A stretch of DNA of 64,000 nt from Rhizobium leucaenae USDA 9039 (GCF_000426285.1 NZ_AUFB01000014.1:62001-126000), one strand, 5' to 3'. Numbered from the stretch's first letter, positions 52,014 through 60,310 are shown. Program-made: numbers and translations. Notes: generated from the letters alone by a model not told the origin.

Positions 52014-53306
52014 ATGGATCGTATCAGGATTGTCGGCGGCAACGAGCTCAACGGTATCATTCCGATCTCCGGCGCCAAGAATGCAGCTCTGCCTCTGATG
52101 ATCGCCTCGCTGCTCACCAGCGATACGCTGACGCTCGAAAACGTGCCGCATCTCGCCGATGTCGAGCTTCTGATGCGCATCCTCGGCAATCATGGCGTCG
52201 ATGTCGCCGTCAACGGCCGGCGCGAGCGCCAGGAAGACGGCTATTCCCGCACCATCCATTTCACCTGCCGCACCATTGCCGACACCACCGCGCCCTATGA
52301 GCTGGTCGCCAAGATGCGCGCCAGCTTCTGGGTCATCGGGCCGCTGCTTGCCCGCGAAGGCCAGGCGCGCGTGTCGCTGCCGGGCGGCTGCGCGATCGGC
52401 ACGCGTCCGGTCGATCTTTTCATCGATGGCCTGACGGCGCTCGGCGCCACCATGGAAATCGATGGCGGCTATATCAACGCGACCGCGCCGAAGGGCGGCT
52501 TGATCGGTGCGCGCTATGTCTTCCCGAAGGTTTCGGTCGGCGCGACGCATGTGATGATGATGGCGGCAACGCTCGCCCGCGGCACGACGGTCATCGGCAA
52601 TGCGGCCCGCGAGCCGGAAGTCGTCGATCTTGCCAATTGCCTCATTGCCATGGGCGCCAAGATTTCCGGCGCCGGCACCAGCACGATCACAATCGAAGGC
52701 GTCACCTCGCTTTCCGGCGCGCGCCATCGCGTCCTGCCGGATCGTATCGAGACCGGCACCTATGCCATGGCCGTCGCCATGGCCGGCGGCGATGTCCGTC
52801 TGGAAAACACCGACATGGCGCTGCTCGACACGGCGCTGGAAAGCCTGCGCCGCGCCGGCGCCGATATTTCGGCGACCGACACCGGCATCCGCGTCCGGCG
52901 CAACGGCGTCGGCATCAAGCCGGTCGATATCGTCACCGATCCCTTCCCGGGTTTCCCGACCGATCTGCAGGCGCAGTTCATGGCGCTGATGACCCGCTCG
53001 ACGGGCACCTCGCACATTACCGAGACGATCTTCGAAAACCGCTTCATGCATGTGCAGGAGCTCGCCCGCCTCGGCGCGAAGATCTCGCTCTCCGGCCAGA
53101 CCGCCAAGATCGAAGGCGTCGAGCGGCTGAAGGGTGCGCCGGTCATGGCGACCGATCTGCGCGCCTCCGTCTCGCTGGTCATCGCCGGCCTTGCCGCCGA
53201 AGGCGAAACGCTGGTCTCGCGCATCTATCATCTCGATCGCGGCTTCGAGCGTCTCGAAGACAAGCTGACGCGCTGCGGCGCCGTCGTCGAGCGCATCAGC
53301 GACTAA
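52014..53306 (+). CDS. murA: UDP-N-acetylglucosamine 1-carboxyvinyltransferase
   Basis: First committed enzyme of peptidoglycan precursor synthesis, which transfers enolpyruvate to UDP-GlcNAc in the cytoplasm. It is 430 residues, near the family norm. The active-site Cys, target of fosfomycin, is in LPGGCAIGTRPVDL (about residue 124). The N-terminal NELNGIIPISGAKNAALPLM carries the conserved Lys/Asn. The fold repeats (GFPTDLQAQFMALM) are complete. It leads the housekeeping block. Confidence 0.97.
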   Translation: MDRIRIVGGNELNGIIPISGAKNAALPLMIASLLTSDTLTLENVPHLADVELLMRILGNHGVDVAVNGRRERQEDGYSRTIHFTCRTIADTTAPYELVAKMRASFWVIGPLLAREGQARVSLPGGCAIGTRPVDLFIDGLTALGATMEIDGGYINATAPKGGLIGARYVFPKVSVGATHVMMMAATLARGTTVIGNAAREPEVVDLANCLIAMGAKISGAGTSTITIEGVTSLSGARHRVLPDRIETGTYAMAVAMAGGDVRLENTDMALLDTALESLRRAGADISATDTGIRVRRNGVGIKPVDIVTDPFPGFPTDLQAQFMALMTRSTGTSHITETIFENRFMHVQELARLGAKISLSGQTAKIEGVERLKGAPVMATDLRASVSLVIAGLAAEGETLVSRIYHLDRGFERLEDKLTRCGAVVERISD

Positions 53307-53437
53307 TTCCGGTCGTTCATGAGAAGACACGGGAGAAGCCCGCTTTCTCCGGTTGCGTCTTGCCCGCCCGCATCCTATTTCCATCACGGGGGAAATGCCG
53401 GTATCGGCATTTCCGTGGCGATCGGGGATATCAGCGA

Positions 53438-53878
53438 ATGACCAATCTCAAGCTAATGGCACTCGACAACGAAGACCTAGGCGTGATCTCCGCGCATATG
53501 CAGGACAGTGTCTTCAAGATTGGCGACACGTCCTATGCGCCGCGGCTCGGGCAGTTTTCCATTGCCGCCAACCGTTTCGTCTGGGAATTGTCGGATCAAA
53601 AGGACAAACCGTTCGAGCGGCATCGCTCGGCGCTGGTGTTCAAGCGTGTGCTGGCGGTGCGCTCCAATGGCGTCGATCGGCGCCAGCGCGATGAGGTTCT
53701 GTCGCTGCTCGCCATCCGCTTCGATCCGAAGGGCGAAGGGCCGGACGGCACGATCGAGCTGACGCTCGCCGGCAAGGCGACGATCGCGCTCGATGTCGAA
53801 TGTATCGAAGTTCAGCTTGCAGATATTGGCGGCGCGTGGGAAACGGCTAGCAAGCCCAGTCATCCGGACGAGGCCTAG
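53438..53878 (+). CDS. DUF2948 family protein
   Basis: A 146-residue alphaproteobacterial conserved protein. Family landmarks are LMALDNEDLGVISAHMQDSVFKIGD (about 6-30) and RFVWELSDQKDKPFERHRSALVFKRV (about 47-72). Its role is unknown, but it regularly precedes hisD in related genomes. It lies 62 bp before the hisD start, so it is probably in the same transcript. Confidence 0.85.
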   Translation: MTNLKLMALDNEDLGVISAHMQDSVFKIGDTSYAPRLGQFSIAANRFVWELSDQKDKPFERHRSALVFKRVLAVRSNGVDRRQRDEVLSLLAIRFDPKGEGPDGTIELTLAGKATIALDVECIEVQLADIGGAWETASKPSHPDEA

Positions 53879-53939
53879 CAGCCGGACGACGAATGAGTTT
53901 CGGTCGCTTGCGACCGCCCGAGTAAAAGGATTATCAGCG

Positions 53940-55238
53940 TTGGCTATCTGGCTGGATCAGGCGTCGAAAGGTTTCGAGCAGCAGTTTGCCGCTTTTCTGA
54001 CGACCAAGCGGGAAGTGTCCGAGGATGTGAACGCCGTCGTCCGTGCGATCATCGATGATGTGCGGGCGCGCGGCGACGCGGCTCTCGCCGATTATTCCAG
54101 GAAATTCGAGGGCATCGATTTCGCCACGACGCCGATGCGCGTCAGCGAAGCGGAGATCGATGCGGCTGTTGCCGCCGTCCCTGCCGAAGTGCTGGGTGCG
54201 CTCAAGGTCGCCGCCACCCGCATCGAATTGCATCATCGCCGGCAATTGCCGAAGGACGATATCTATGAGGACGATCTCGGGGTCGGTCTCGGCTCGCGCT
54301 GGACGGCGATCGAAGCCGTCGGTCTCTATGTGCCCGGCGGCACGGCGAGCTATCCGAGCTCGGTGCTGATGAATGCCGTGCCGGCGAAGGTCGCCGGTGT
54401 CGATCGTGTCGTCATTGCCGTTCCGACCATGAAGGGTGCAGTCAATCCGGCAGTTCTGGCCGCGGCCCGCATGGCCGGCGTCGAGGAGATCTACCGTGTC
54501 GGCGGGGCGCAGGCGATCGCCGCGCTTGCCTACGGCACCGAGACGATTGCGCCGGTTGCCAAGATCACCGGTCCCGGCAACGCCTATGTCGCCGCCGCCA
54601 AGCGGCAGGTTTTCGGCACTGTCGGCATCGACATGATCGCGGGTCCTTCGGAAGTGCTCGTCATCGCCGACAAGCACAATGATCCGGACTGGCTCGCCGC
54701 CGATCTCCTGGCGCAAGCGGAGCATGACGAGGGCGCCCAGTCGATCCTGATTACGGACGATGCCGCATTCGGTAAGGCCGTGGAAGGCGCCGTCGAGCGT
54801 CAGCTCAAGCAACTCAGCCGATCACAGACGGCGACGGCAAGCTGGCGGGATTTCGGGGCCATCATCCTGGTTCCCGACCTGAAGCAGGCCATTCCGCTCG
54901 CCAATCGCATCGCCGCCGAACATGTCGAGCTCGCCGTCGACGATCCGGACGCGCTGCTTGCCGGCATTCGCAATGCCGGCGCGATCTTCGTCGGCCGTCA
55001 TACGCCGGAAGTGATCGGCGATTATGTTGGCGGCTCCAACCATGTGCTGCCGACGGCCCGCTCCGCGCGCTTCTCGTCCGGGCTCTCGGTGCTGGATTTC
55101 GTCAAGCGCACCTCGATCCTGAGGCTCGGTCCCGAGCAGTTGCGCACGCTTGGACCGGCGGCAATCGCGCTCGCCAATTCCGAAGGGCTCGATGCCCATG
55201 CGCGGTCCGTTGCGATCCGCCTCAATCTCGAAGGGTAG
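53940..55238 (+). CDS. hisD: Histidinol dehydrogenase
   Basis: Last enzyme of histidine synthesis, which oxidises L-histidinol to histidine with Zn2+ and NAD+. It is 432 residues, the usual length. Landmarks are YVPGGTASYPSSVLMNAVPAKVAG (about 128-151), GPGNAYVAAAKRQVFG (about 211-226) and the metal/base region AEHDEGAQS (about 260) with HVELAV and NHVLPT. The start is TTG at 53940 giving MAIWLDQ, preceded by AAAGGA; longer frames would extend into the DUF2948 gene. Confidence 0.95.
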   Translation: MAIWLDQASKGFEQQFAAFLTTKREVSEDVNAVVRAIIDDVRARGDAALADYSRKFEGIDFATTPMRVSEAEIDAAVAAVPAEVLGALKVAATRIELHHRRQLPKDDIYEDDLGVGLGSRWTAIEAVGLYVPGGTASYPSSVLMNAVPAKVAGVDRVVIAVPTMKGAVNPAVLAAARMAGVEEIYRVGGAQAIAALAYGTETIAPVAKITGPGNAYVAAAKRQVFGTVGIDMIAGPSEVLVIADKHNDPDWLAADLLAQAEHDEGAQSILITDDAAFGKAVEGAVERQLKQLSRSQTATASWRDFGAIILVPDLKQAIPLANRIAAEHVELAVDDPDALLAGIRNAGAIFVGRHTPEVIGDYVGGSNHVLPTARSARFSSGLSVLDFVKRTSILRLGPEQLRTLGPAAIALANSEGLDAHARSVAIRLNLEG

Positions 55239-55241
55239 GGC

Positions 55242-55715
55242 ATGACTGACAGCGTCTTCCGGCTGAGCGACGTGGTCCTGGACGACACGATCGGCCGTTC
55301 GACGCCTGACGTCGAACACGAGCGCGCCGTCGCCATTTTCGATCTGATCGAGGAAAACAGCTTCGAGCCCGTCGGCCATGGCGGCGGCCCTTACAGGCTG
55401 AACCTGTCTCTGGTCGACCAGAAGCTGGTCTTCGATATTCGCATGGAAACGGGGGGCGTCGTCGCCACCCATATCCTGTCGCTGACGCCGTTCCGCCGGA
55501 TCGTGAAGGACTATTTCATGATCTGCGAAAGCTATTATGAGGCCATCCGCTCGGCCACCCCCAGCCGCATCGAGGCGATCGACATGGGCCGCCGCGGCAT
55601 TCACAATGAAGGCTCGCGGACGCTGATGGACCGGCTGAAGGGCAAGATCATCGTGGATTTCGACACGGCCCGGCGGCTTTTCACACTCGTCTGCGTGCTC
55701 TACTGGCGCGGGTAA
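55242..55715 (+). CDS. UPF0262 family protein
   Basis: A 157-residue conserved alphaproteobacterial protein. The family sequence is recognisable from LSDVVLDDTIGRSTPDVEHERAVAIFDLIEEN (about 6-37) and from SRIEAIDMGRRGIHNEGSRTLMDRL (about 107-131). No activity is known. It starts 4 bp after hisD and ends 6 bp before the phosphatase gene, so the three are co-transcribed. Confidence 0.9.
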   Translation: MTDSVFRLSDVVLDDTIGRSTPDVEHERAVAIFDLIEENSFEPVGHGGGPYRLNLSLVDQKLVFDIRMETGGVVATHILSLTPFRRIVKDYFMICESYYEAIRSATPSRIEAIDMGRRGIHNEGSRTLMDRLKGKIIVDFDTARRLFTLVCVLYWRG

Positions 55716-55720
55716 CGGCG

Positions 55721-56188
55721 ATGGAACAGCCGAAGGCTATCGAACATAACGGAAAGCCGCCGGGCGCCATTCTCTTCATGTGCGGGCTCAACACCATCCG
55801 CTCCCCCATGGCCGAGGCGATCGCGCGCGGAATGCTGCCGCAGGGCACCTATGTCGCCTCGGCGGGTGTCCGCGCCGGTGAGCGCAATCCGTTTGTGGAT
55901 GTCGTCCTCGACGAAATCGGCCTCTCGCTCGGGCGGCGGCAGCCGCAGACGCTGGAAGAGCTGGAGGATGATTTTTTTGATATCATCATCACGCTTTCTC
56001 CCGAAGCGCATCATGCGGCGCTGGAACTGACGCGCTCCAATGCCATCGACGTCATCTATTGGCCGACCATCGATCCCTCGGTCGCGGGCGGCACGCGCGA
56101 GCAGATTCTCAATGCCTATCGCGAGGTGAGAGACCATCTTCTCGGCCTGATCGAAAGCCGGCTGGTCGAGCACCGCGGCTCTCTTTAG
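55721..56188 (+). CDS. Low molecular weight protein-tyrosine phosphatase family protein
   Basis: A 155-residue protein of the LMW-PTP/ArsC fold. The phosphate loop FMCGLNTIRSPMAEA (about 19-33) keeps the CX5RS pattern, with Cys near 21 and Arg near 27. The expected general-acid Asp is in YWPTIDPSVAGG (about 118). Targets could be phosphotyrosine proteins or arsenate. It ends about 140 bp before infA. Clear ORF, with clean coupling to UPF0262. Confidence 0.9.
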   Translation: MEQPKAIEHNGKPPGAILFMCGLNTIRSPMAEAIARGMLPQGTYVASAGVRAGERNPFVDVVLDEIGLSLGRRQPQTLEELEDDFFDIIITLSPEAHHAALELTRSNAIDVIYWPTIDPSVAGGTREQILNAYREVRDHLLGLIESRLVEHRGSL

Positions 56189-56330
56189 AGTACCGCGTTA
56201 AACAAATGCAGAAAGCCTTATCAACGAGGTTCACAAAACCGCGGCGATTGTGTAGTTTCCGCGCAAATTTCCGGCGGCCTTACTTTTTGTCATGGGCGCC
56301 GGCATCAACCCTACAGGAAAAGAAGCTTTA

Positions 56331-56549
56331 ATGCCGAAAGAAGAAGTCCTTGAATTTCCCGGTGTCGTCACCGAATTGCTGCCGAATGCGACCTTCCGCG
56401 TGAAGCTGGAAAACGAGCATGAGATCATTGCTCACACCGCCGGCCGCATGCGCAAGAACCGCATCCGCGTTCTCGCCGGCGATAAGGTGCTCGTGGAAAT
56501 GACACCCTACGACCTGACCAAGGGCCGCATCACCTATCGTTTCAAGTAG
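56331..56549 (+). CDS. infA: Translation initiation factor IF-1
   Basis: A 72-residue S1-domain protein that occupies the ribosomal A site during initiation. It is the exact family length, with the conserved HTAGRMRKNRIRVLAGDKV (about 34-52) and ending LTKGRITYRFK. An in-frame ATG 39 bases upstream would extend it beyond the family start; ACAGGAAAAG lies before the chosen ATG. Confidence 0.97.
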   Translation: MPKEEVLEFPGVVTELLPNATFRVKLENEHEIIAHTAGRMRKNRIRVLAGDKVLVEMTPYDLTKGRITYRFK

Positions 56550-56606
56550 TCCGCAGCTCGCATCCGAGCCGGCCCTCCGTTTGTCGCCTGTCACGGTCGA
56601 GGTTTT

Positions 56607-57227
56607 ATGGCGCTGAAACACAAGCTGATACTGGCCTCCGGATCGCCGCGCCGCGTCGACCTCCTGCATCAGGCGGGAATTGAACCGGCGCGTCTGATGC
56701 CCATGGATATCGACGAGGCTCCGAAGAAGTCGGAGCACCCGCGCTCGCTGGCGCGCCGGTTGTCGGCGGAAAAAAGCGAGGCGGCCTTTGCTGCGGTGAA
56801 GGGTGACGTCGCCTGGCAGGGAAGCTATATCCTTGCCGCCGATACGGTCGTCGCCGTCGGCCGGCGGATTCTGCCGAAAGCGGAATTCGTCGACGAGGCG
56901 TCTTCGGCGCTGCATCTGCTCTCTGGCCGCAGCCATGTCGTCTATACTGGCATCTCCTTGATCACACCGGACCGCAAACTGCGTCAGAAGGTGGTCGAGA
57001 CCAAAGTCCGCTTCAAGCGCCTGTCGAGCAAGGATATCGACATGTATCTCGCCTCCGGCCAGTGGCGCGGCAAGGCCGGTGCCTACGGGATACAGGGGCT
57101 TGCGGGCTCCTTCGTGCAGAAGCTGATCGGCTCCTATACGAATGTCGTTGGATTGCCACTTTATGAAACCATGCTGCTTCTCGCTGGCGAAGGATTCGAC
57201 GTCTACGCAGAATGGCAGGAAGGGTGA
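56607..57227 (+). CDS. maf: Maf-like nucleotide pyrophosphatase
   Basis: A 206-residue house-cleaning enzyme that hydrolyses non-canonical nucleoside triphosphates. Family motifs: ILASGSPRRVDLLHQAGI (about 8-25), the catalytic Asp region ILAADTVVAVGRRILPKA (about 75-92), and GKAGAYGIQGLAGSFVQKLIGSYTNVVGLPL (about 155-185). It lies 57 bp after infA and just before yacG, an order common in alphaproteobacteria. Confidence 0.95.
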   Translation: MALKHKLILASGSPRRVDLLHQAGIEPARLMPMDIDEAPKKSEHPRSLARRLSAEKSEAAFAAVKGDVAWQGSYILAADTVVAVGRRILPKAEFVDEASSALHLLSGRSHVVYTGISLITPDRKLRQKVVETKVRFKRLSSKDIDMYLASGQWRGKAGAYGIQGLAGSFVQKLIGSYTNVVGLPLYETMLLLAGEGFDVYAEWQEG

Positions 57228-57232
57228 TCGTC

Positions 57233-57442
57233 ATGGCGGACGATGGCAAAATCAGAGTGGGCGCAAAGATCGAGCCGCTGCGCAAGACACGAGCTTGCGC
57301 GGAATGCGGCCGGTCCTCGGTGCGCGAGCATTATCCCTTCTGCTCGGATCGCTGCCGCTCACTCGATCTGTCGCGCTGGCTGAACGGCTCCTATGCCATT
57401 CCCGTCGCCGACGACGAGACCAAGGCGTCCAACGAGGAATAG
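57233..57442 (+). CDS. yacG: DNA gyrase inhibitor YacG
   Basis: A 69-residue zinc protein that binds gyrase and limits its activity. The zinc ligands are C-A-E-C (about 22-25) and C-S-D-R-C (about 40-44), followed by the conserved SLDLSRWLNGSYAIP. ATG 57233 is chosen; in-frame alternatives at 57224 (GTG) and 57212 (ATG) overlap maf. It is the last gene of the housekeeping block. Confidence 0.93.
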   Translation: MADDGKIRVGAKIEPLRKTRACAECGRSSVREHYPFCSDRCRSLDLSRWLNGSYAIPVADDETKASNEE

Positions 57443-57625
57443 GCGCTCGCCATTTCGTCGAAGCCATTCATTTCATTCGCGAATTGTCAAAAATCCATTT
57501 CCTGTCAAAAAAGAGTCATTTGCGGCTGGACATGGGCGAACAAGATGCTATAACCCCGCTCGCTTCCGGGGCGAACCAACCGCCCGGGGTCTTCCAAGAC
57601 CTTTCGATCAGCGTGAAGCAGAGAT

Positions 57626-57701
57626 GCCCAGGTAGCTCAGTTGGTAGAGCAGCGGATTGAAAATCCGCGTGTCACTGGTTCGATTCCGGTCCTGGGCACC
57701 A
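57626..57701 (+). tRNA. tRNA-Phe (anticodon GAA)
   Basis: Full cloverleaf: acceptor GCCCAGG/CCTGGGC, D-arm GCTC/GAGC, anticodon stem GCGGA/TCCGC with loop TTGAAAA, T-arm CTGG...CCGG with TTCGATT, encoded CCA at the 3' end. An integrase gene begins 60 bp beyond it, so this is the likely attachment gene of the element to the right. Confidence 0.98.
57685..57701. other. Probable attachment core (attL) at the tRNA-Phe 3' end
   Basis: Tyrosine-recombinase elements usually integrate in the T-arm/acceptor end of a tRNA and restore it. The integrase faces this end. No second copy of the tRNA 3' sequence is present up to 64000, so attR must lie beyond the window. Boundaries are inferred. Confidence 0.4.
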
Positions 57702-57761
57702 GAATAAGCACTTGATTTCATTGTTATATCAGCGAAATTTCCAAAATAGCCCATAAAGTGT

Positions 57762-58835
57762 CTAGACACTTTGTTTTTCTTTTCTAGACACCTTCGTTCG
57801 CCGCCTGTTCACTTCGGCACTGAACGCGTCAACCGTTTCCGTCATGTTTTTGCTCATGTCGGCACGGCGTGAATAGTGTTTCGCCATGGCCTCAGTCTTC
57901 TGACCAAGCATGTTTGCGATAGTAGCAGGATCTTTGCCCATCTCACGAAGGATGGTTGCAACGGTATGGCGCAGACCCTTAAGGGTTAATCCTGGCTGGA
58001 TGGTGCCGGCCTTCTCCATCTTTACCTTGAGGCGATGCCAGTTCGTGCTGAAGCCGTTATAGGTCCACGGCTTGCCGTAGCTGTTTGCGCACAGCGTCAT
58101 AGCAATGTGTTTAGGTGATGCGGCAAGAACGGCCTTCACAGGCTCGGGCATTGGCATCCAGACGGGAACGCCAGTCTTGCCGCGCTTGGTATCGATCATG
58201 CCATCAGAAACGGCCGTACGGGGCAGCCTGAGCGCGTCTTGGGGATCTAAGCCGCAATACATCATCAGGGCGATGGGCAGGCGCATATGGTCCGGCAGGG
58301 ACGCCTCTACGGCCTCGCGCTCCTCATCCGTCCAAGGGCGGTTAGCTTCATCGTCGCCCTTTCCTTTGCGTACTCGCTTTACCTTCGTCACCGGATTGAC
58401 CGTTGCCATTTCCATCTCAATGGCGTGCTCGAAGAGAATGCTGAGGACGGTCAGGGTGTAATTCGCAAACTTCCGCTTCTTCTCAGCAAACACCTTGTCG
58501 CGAAGCCTCGAAAGCCAAGCGTGCCCGATGTCGGCAAGAGGAGCTCCCGCTAACTTCTGCAGATGATCCATGACCTTCTGATAGTCGGATCGTGTCCGAC
58601 CGGCCAGCGACAGAAACCCTGCAGAGCGCCGGTAGGAGACGATGAGCGCGCCAAGCGTGCCTGGCTTTTCCTTTTTCTCCTCTGAAGCGGAGTTGAGCGC
58701 AGCCAGTTCAACGAAGAATTCTGGCGTGCCGAACTCTGCCTCAATGCGCTTCTTTGTTTTTCGGTGGTATGCGTACCACTTGCCGCTTTTCGGCTCGAAA
58801 TATCGCTTAACGCCTTTAACTCGGACAATTGTCAT
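57762..58835 (-). CDS. Tyrosine-type site-specific integrase (divergent active site)
   Basis: A 357-residue recombinase that would insert and excise the element at tRNA-Phe. An N-terminal AP2-like/core-binding part (about 1-180) precedes the catalytic domain. GLRHTVATIL (Arg about 289) and the nucleophile region MAKHYSRRAD (Tyr about 321) are visible. The usual first Arg (GxRxxE) reads GLDPQDALRL and the LGHxS position reads LGQKT, so the canonical R-H-R-H-Y set is incomplete. It overlaps the excisionase-like gene by ATGA. Confidence 0.92.
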   Translation of the reverse strand: MTIVRVKGVKRYFEPKSGKWYAYHRKTKKRIEAEFGTPEFFVELAALNSASEEKKEKPGTLGALIVSYRRSAGFLSLAGRTRSDYQKVMDHLQKLAGAPLADIGHAWLSRLRDKVFAEKKRKFANYTLTVLSILFEHAIEMEMATVNPVTKVKRVRKGKGDDEANRPWTDEEREAVEASLPDHMRLPIALMMYCGLDPQDALRLPRTAVSDGMIDTKRGKTGVPVWMPMPEPVKAVLAASPKHIAMTLCANSYGKPWTYNGFSTNWHRLKVKMEKAGTIQPGLTLKGLRHTVATILREMGKDPATIANMLGQKTEAMAKHYSRRADMSKNMTETVDAFSAEVNRRRTKVSRKEKQSV

Positions 58836-59071
58836 AGTGCATCCAATAGTTCGTCCGCGAGCGATCGGCTCGCCGTTCCAGCCTTGAAGCTGTCTATCCA
58901 TTTGTCAATGTCGCGCACGTCGTAACGCTGCATGCGCACTCCGACGCCTAGCGAGATCGGCCGAACCGGGCACGTCCCGCCGAACGTGGCAGCGCTCAGG
59001 CCGCAATATTGCGCGGCCTGGCTCTTGGTTAAGAGGCGGGGCGGGAAGTTATCATTTGCCGCTACGCGCAT
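58832..59071 (-). CDS. AlpA/excisionase-type DNA-binding protein
   Basis: A 79-residue protein with an MerR-like helix-turn-helix: LLTKSQAAQYCGLSAATFGG (about 14-33), then the wing-like RYDVRDIDKWIDSF (about 50-63), as in AlpA and phage excisionases. It precedes the integrase and overlaps its start. GGAGGCGGAGG is upstream of the ATG. The likely role is excision directionality or control of integrase expression. Confidence 0.78.
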   Translation of the reverse strand: MRVAANDNFPPRLLTKSQAAQYCGLSAATFGGTCPVRPISLGVGVRMQRYDVRDIDKWIDSFKAGTASRSLADELLDAL

Positions 59072-59262
59072 TTTGCCTCCGCCTCCTCGCCGCTGTGCTG
59101 CTGTATAGAAAAGCGCGCCAAGGTGACCGGACGCCACGCCATCGTTTCAAGGCGCTTGACCAAAGCCTTTTCCATACGGCTTTGGTGGTCATCGTTGCGA
59201 GATGACCACCAATTTTGAATACCTGACGTTGGCATCATTGAGTGCGGGGTTCTTGCCGTCAT
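59062..59262 (-). CDS. Phage-element hypothetical protein (66 aa)
   Basis: Not recognised. The product is hydrophilic, with Trp pair NWWSSRNDDHQSRMEKALVK in the middle and a KRLETMAWRPVTL segment. It overlaps the gene before it by ATGA and the excisionase-like gene by 10 bp, so its reality rests on tight coupling within the leftward operon. Confidence 0.55.
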   Translation of the reverse strand: MTARTPHSMMPTSGIQNWWSSRNDDHQSRMEKALVKRLETMAWRPVTLARFSIQQHSGEEAEAKCA

Positions 59263-59498
59263 CACGCCGCCCTCCCATAACGATATCCCAACAATTCCAA
59301 ACGATCGGCAATCATAAACAGATTGTCGGCCTGCCGCTCGCGGCGATAGCCGCAATTGGTATTCGCGGCGGCAACCTGCCTCAGGCTGGCGGGTTGGAGG
59401 CCATCGGCAATCGCGCGCTCGATCGTGAGCAGGGGGACGTTGCTGTTGGCGGCTGGCGGGCGCGTCGTGGCGGGCTGATGTCTTCTTGGTGTGGCCAT
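59262..59498 (-). CDS. Phage-element hypothetical protein (78 aa)
   Basis: Not recognised. A Pro/Thr-rich N-terminus (about 1-22) is followed by a helical part LLTIERAIADGLQPASLRQV and RQADNLFMIADRLELLGYRYG. The start has a very good ribosome site (AAGGAG) within a 20-nt block that recurs before the gene at 63097. It heads the coupled group that ends with the integrase. Confidence 0.65.
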   Translation of the reverse strand: MATPRRHQPATTRPPAANSNVPLLTIERAIADGLQPASLRQVAAANTNCGYRRERQADNLFMIADRLELLGYRYGRAA

Positions 59499-59501
59499 GG
59501 T

Positions 59502-59521
59502 GGTCTCCTTCTTGTGGTGGT
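59502..59521 (-). repeat. 20-nt leader block, copy 1
   Basis: On the minus strand this reads ACCACCACAAGAAGGAGACC and contains the ribosome site of the gene starting at 59498. An identical 20-mer precedes the gene at 63097 on the other strand. Confidence 0.85.
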
Positions 59522-59528
59522 TAAAAGA

Positions 59529-59576
59529 AACGCGGCCCGCAACGGTAGTTGCAGCCAGCCATCAACGGGCCGCGTT
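59529..59576 (-). terminator. Terminator within the leftward phage operon
   Basis: An 11-bp perfect stem (59529-59539 with 59566-59576) with a 26-nt loop. Read on the minus strand it is followed by CTTTTAACC. It separates the 59592-60231 group from the integrase group. Confidence 0.65.
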
Positions 59577-59591
59577 CTATTGGGCTAGCGG

Positions 59592-59690
59592 CTAGTGCAC
59601 TAGATAACTAGCCCAAACGGTGATTGCGCAGACGAACGCGCCAGCCGATAGGGCGGCGCAGATGTCTTGGATTAGGTCTCGGAATGTCAT
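59592..59690 (-). CDS. Small single-helix membrane peptide (32 aa)
   Basis: A short gene reading MTFRDLIQDICAALSAGAFV and then CAITVWASYLVH. Residues 9-30 form one membrane-spanning helix. Its ATG overlaps the stop of the gene upstream (ATGA), the coupling used throughout this operon, which argues that it is translated. The role is unknown. Single-helix phage peptides of this size can affect the host membrane. Confidence 0.5.
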   Translation of the reverse strand: MTFRDLIQDICAALSAGAFVCAITVWASYLVH

Positions 59691-60040
59691 TCCGCACCGC
59701 CATGCTTCGCAAGGAGGTCTGCGGCGAGGAGCGTAATTTTTGCCTGCCTCTTGTGCTCAATTTCCAAATCGTGCTGACGCTCTGCGAGCCGCAGTGCTCG
59801 CTCTTGGATGTGCGGCACAAGCAAACCATAAAGACCTTCCGACACTTCCATGTCGCGCAGGCGCTCGCCCCGGCCTCCCCACACGCTGTCAAACATGCCG
59901 TAGACATGGAACGTTGCGCGCGTCGTCGAGTGAATGGTTACATCCACCTCAAACCAAAGACCGCGATTGTGCTGAAGGAACACCTTACGAAGGTTCGCGG
60001 GCATTCCGATTTTGAAGGGAAAGAATTCCTCCACCATCAC
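59687..60040 (-). CDS. Phage-element hypothetical protein (117 aa)
   Basis: Not recognised. The N-terminal half looks beta-rich (RGLWFEVDVTIHSTTRATFHVYGMFDSVW, about 26-54), and the C-terminal half is helical and charged (about 70-117). It is translationally coupled on both sides by ATGA overlaps. Likely an early phage function of unknown kind. Confidence 0.65.
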   Translation of the reverse strand: MMVEEFFPFKIGMPANLRKVFLQHNRGLWFEVDVTIHSTTRATFHVYGMFDSVWGGRGERLRDMEVSEGLYGLLVPHIQERALRLAERQHDLEIEHKRQAKITLLAADLLAKHGGAE

Positions 60041-60231
60041 TCACCCCCTTCCAGCGATGCCAGCAAGCGCCCCGGCTTGGCACGCCGCGCCAACGCAAAA
60101 CGACCGCGGCAATCTACATTGCGCGGGCGGGGATGTTTCTTGGCTTTGTAATCAGCGCGGCGCATCGGCTCGTCGCTGCCGGCGGCGCAGGATGTAGGTC
60201 TGTAATCGTCTTCTACTAATTCTCTGAGCAT
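60037..60231 (-). CDS. Phage-element hypothetical protein (64 aa, basic)
   Basis: Not recognised. It is rich in Arg/Lys (RRADYKAKKHPRPRNVDCRG, about 23-42). The ATG at 60231 is preferred because GAGGAG lies 7 nt upstream; an ATG at 60258 would add nine residues. It is the first gene after the leftward promoter near 60300, so it would be expressed early when repression is lifted. Confidence 0.6.
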   Translation of the reverse strand: MLRELVEDDYRPTSCAAGSDEPMRRADYKAKKHPRPRNVDCRGRFALARRAKPGRLLASLEGGE

Positions 60232-60280
60232 TGTCGTCTCCTCGGTGGTGACCGCCATGGTTAGATGCGGCAGTTAGGAG

Positions 60281-60310
60281 ACAATAGGACGGAAAGTAGC
60301 GACGAGTCAA
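60281..60310 (-). promoter_or_regulatory. Leftward phage promoter with repressor half-site
   Basis: On the minus strand: TTGACT (60310-60305), 18-bp spacer, TATTGT (60286-60281). The spacer contains GCTACT (complement of AGTAGC at 60295-60300). AGTTGC (60317-60322) and AGTAGC (60329-60334) lie just upstream. It has the same -35 and spacer length as the rightward promoter. Confidence 0.6.

Noticed and set aside
56292..56330. N-terminally extended IF-1
   Set aside because: The extension would exceed the strict 72-residue family length, and the later ATG fits all known IF-1 starts.
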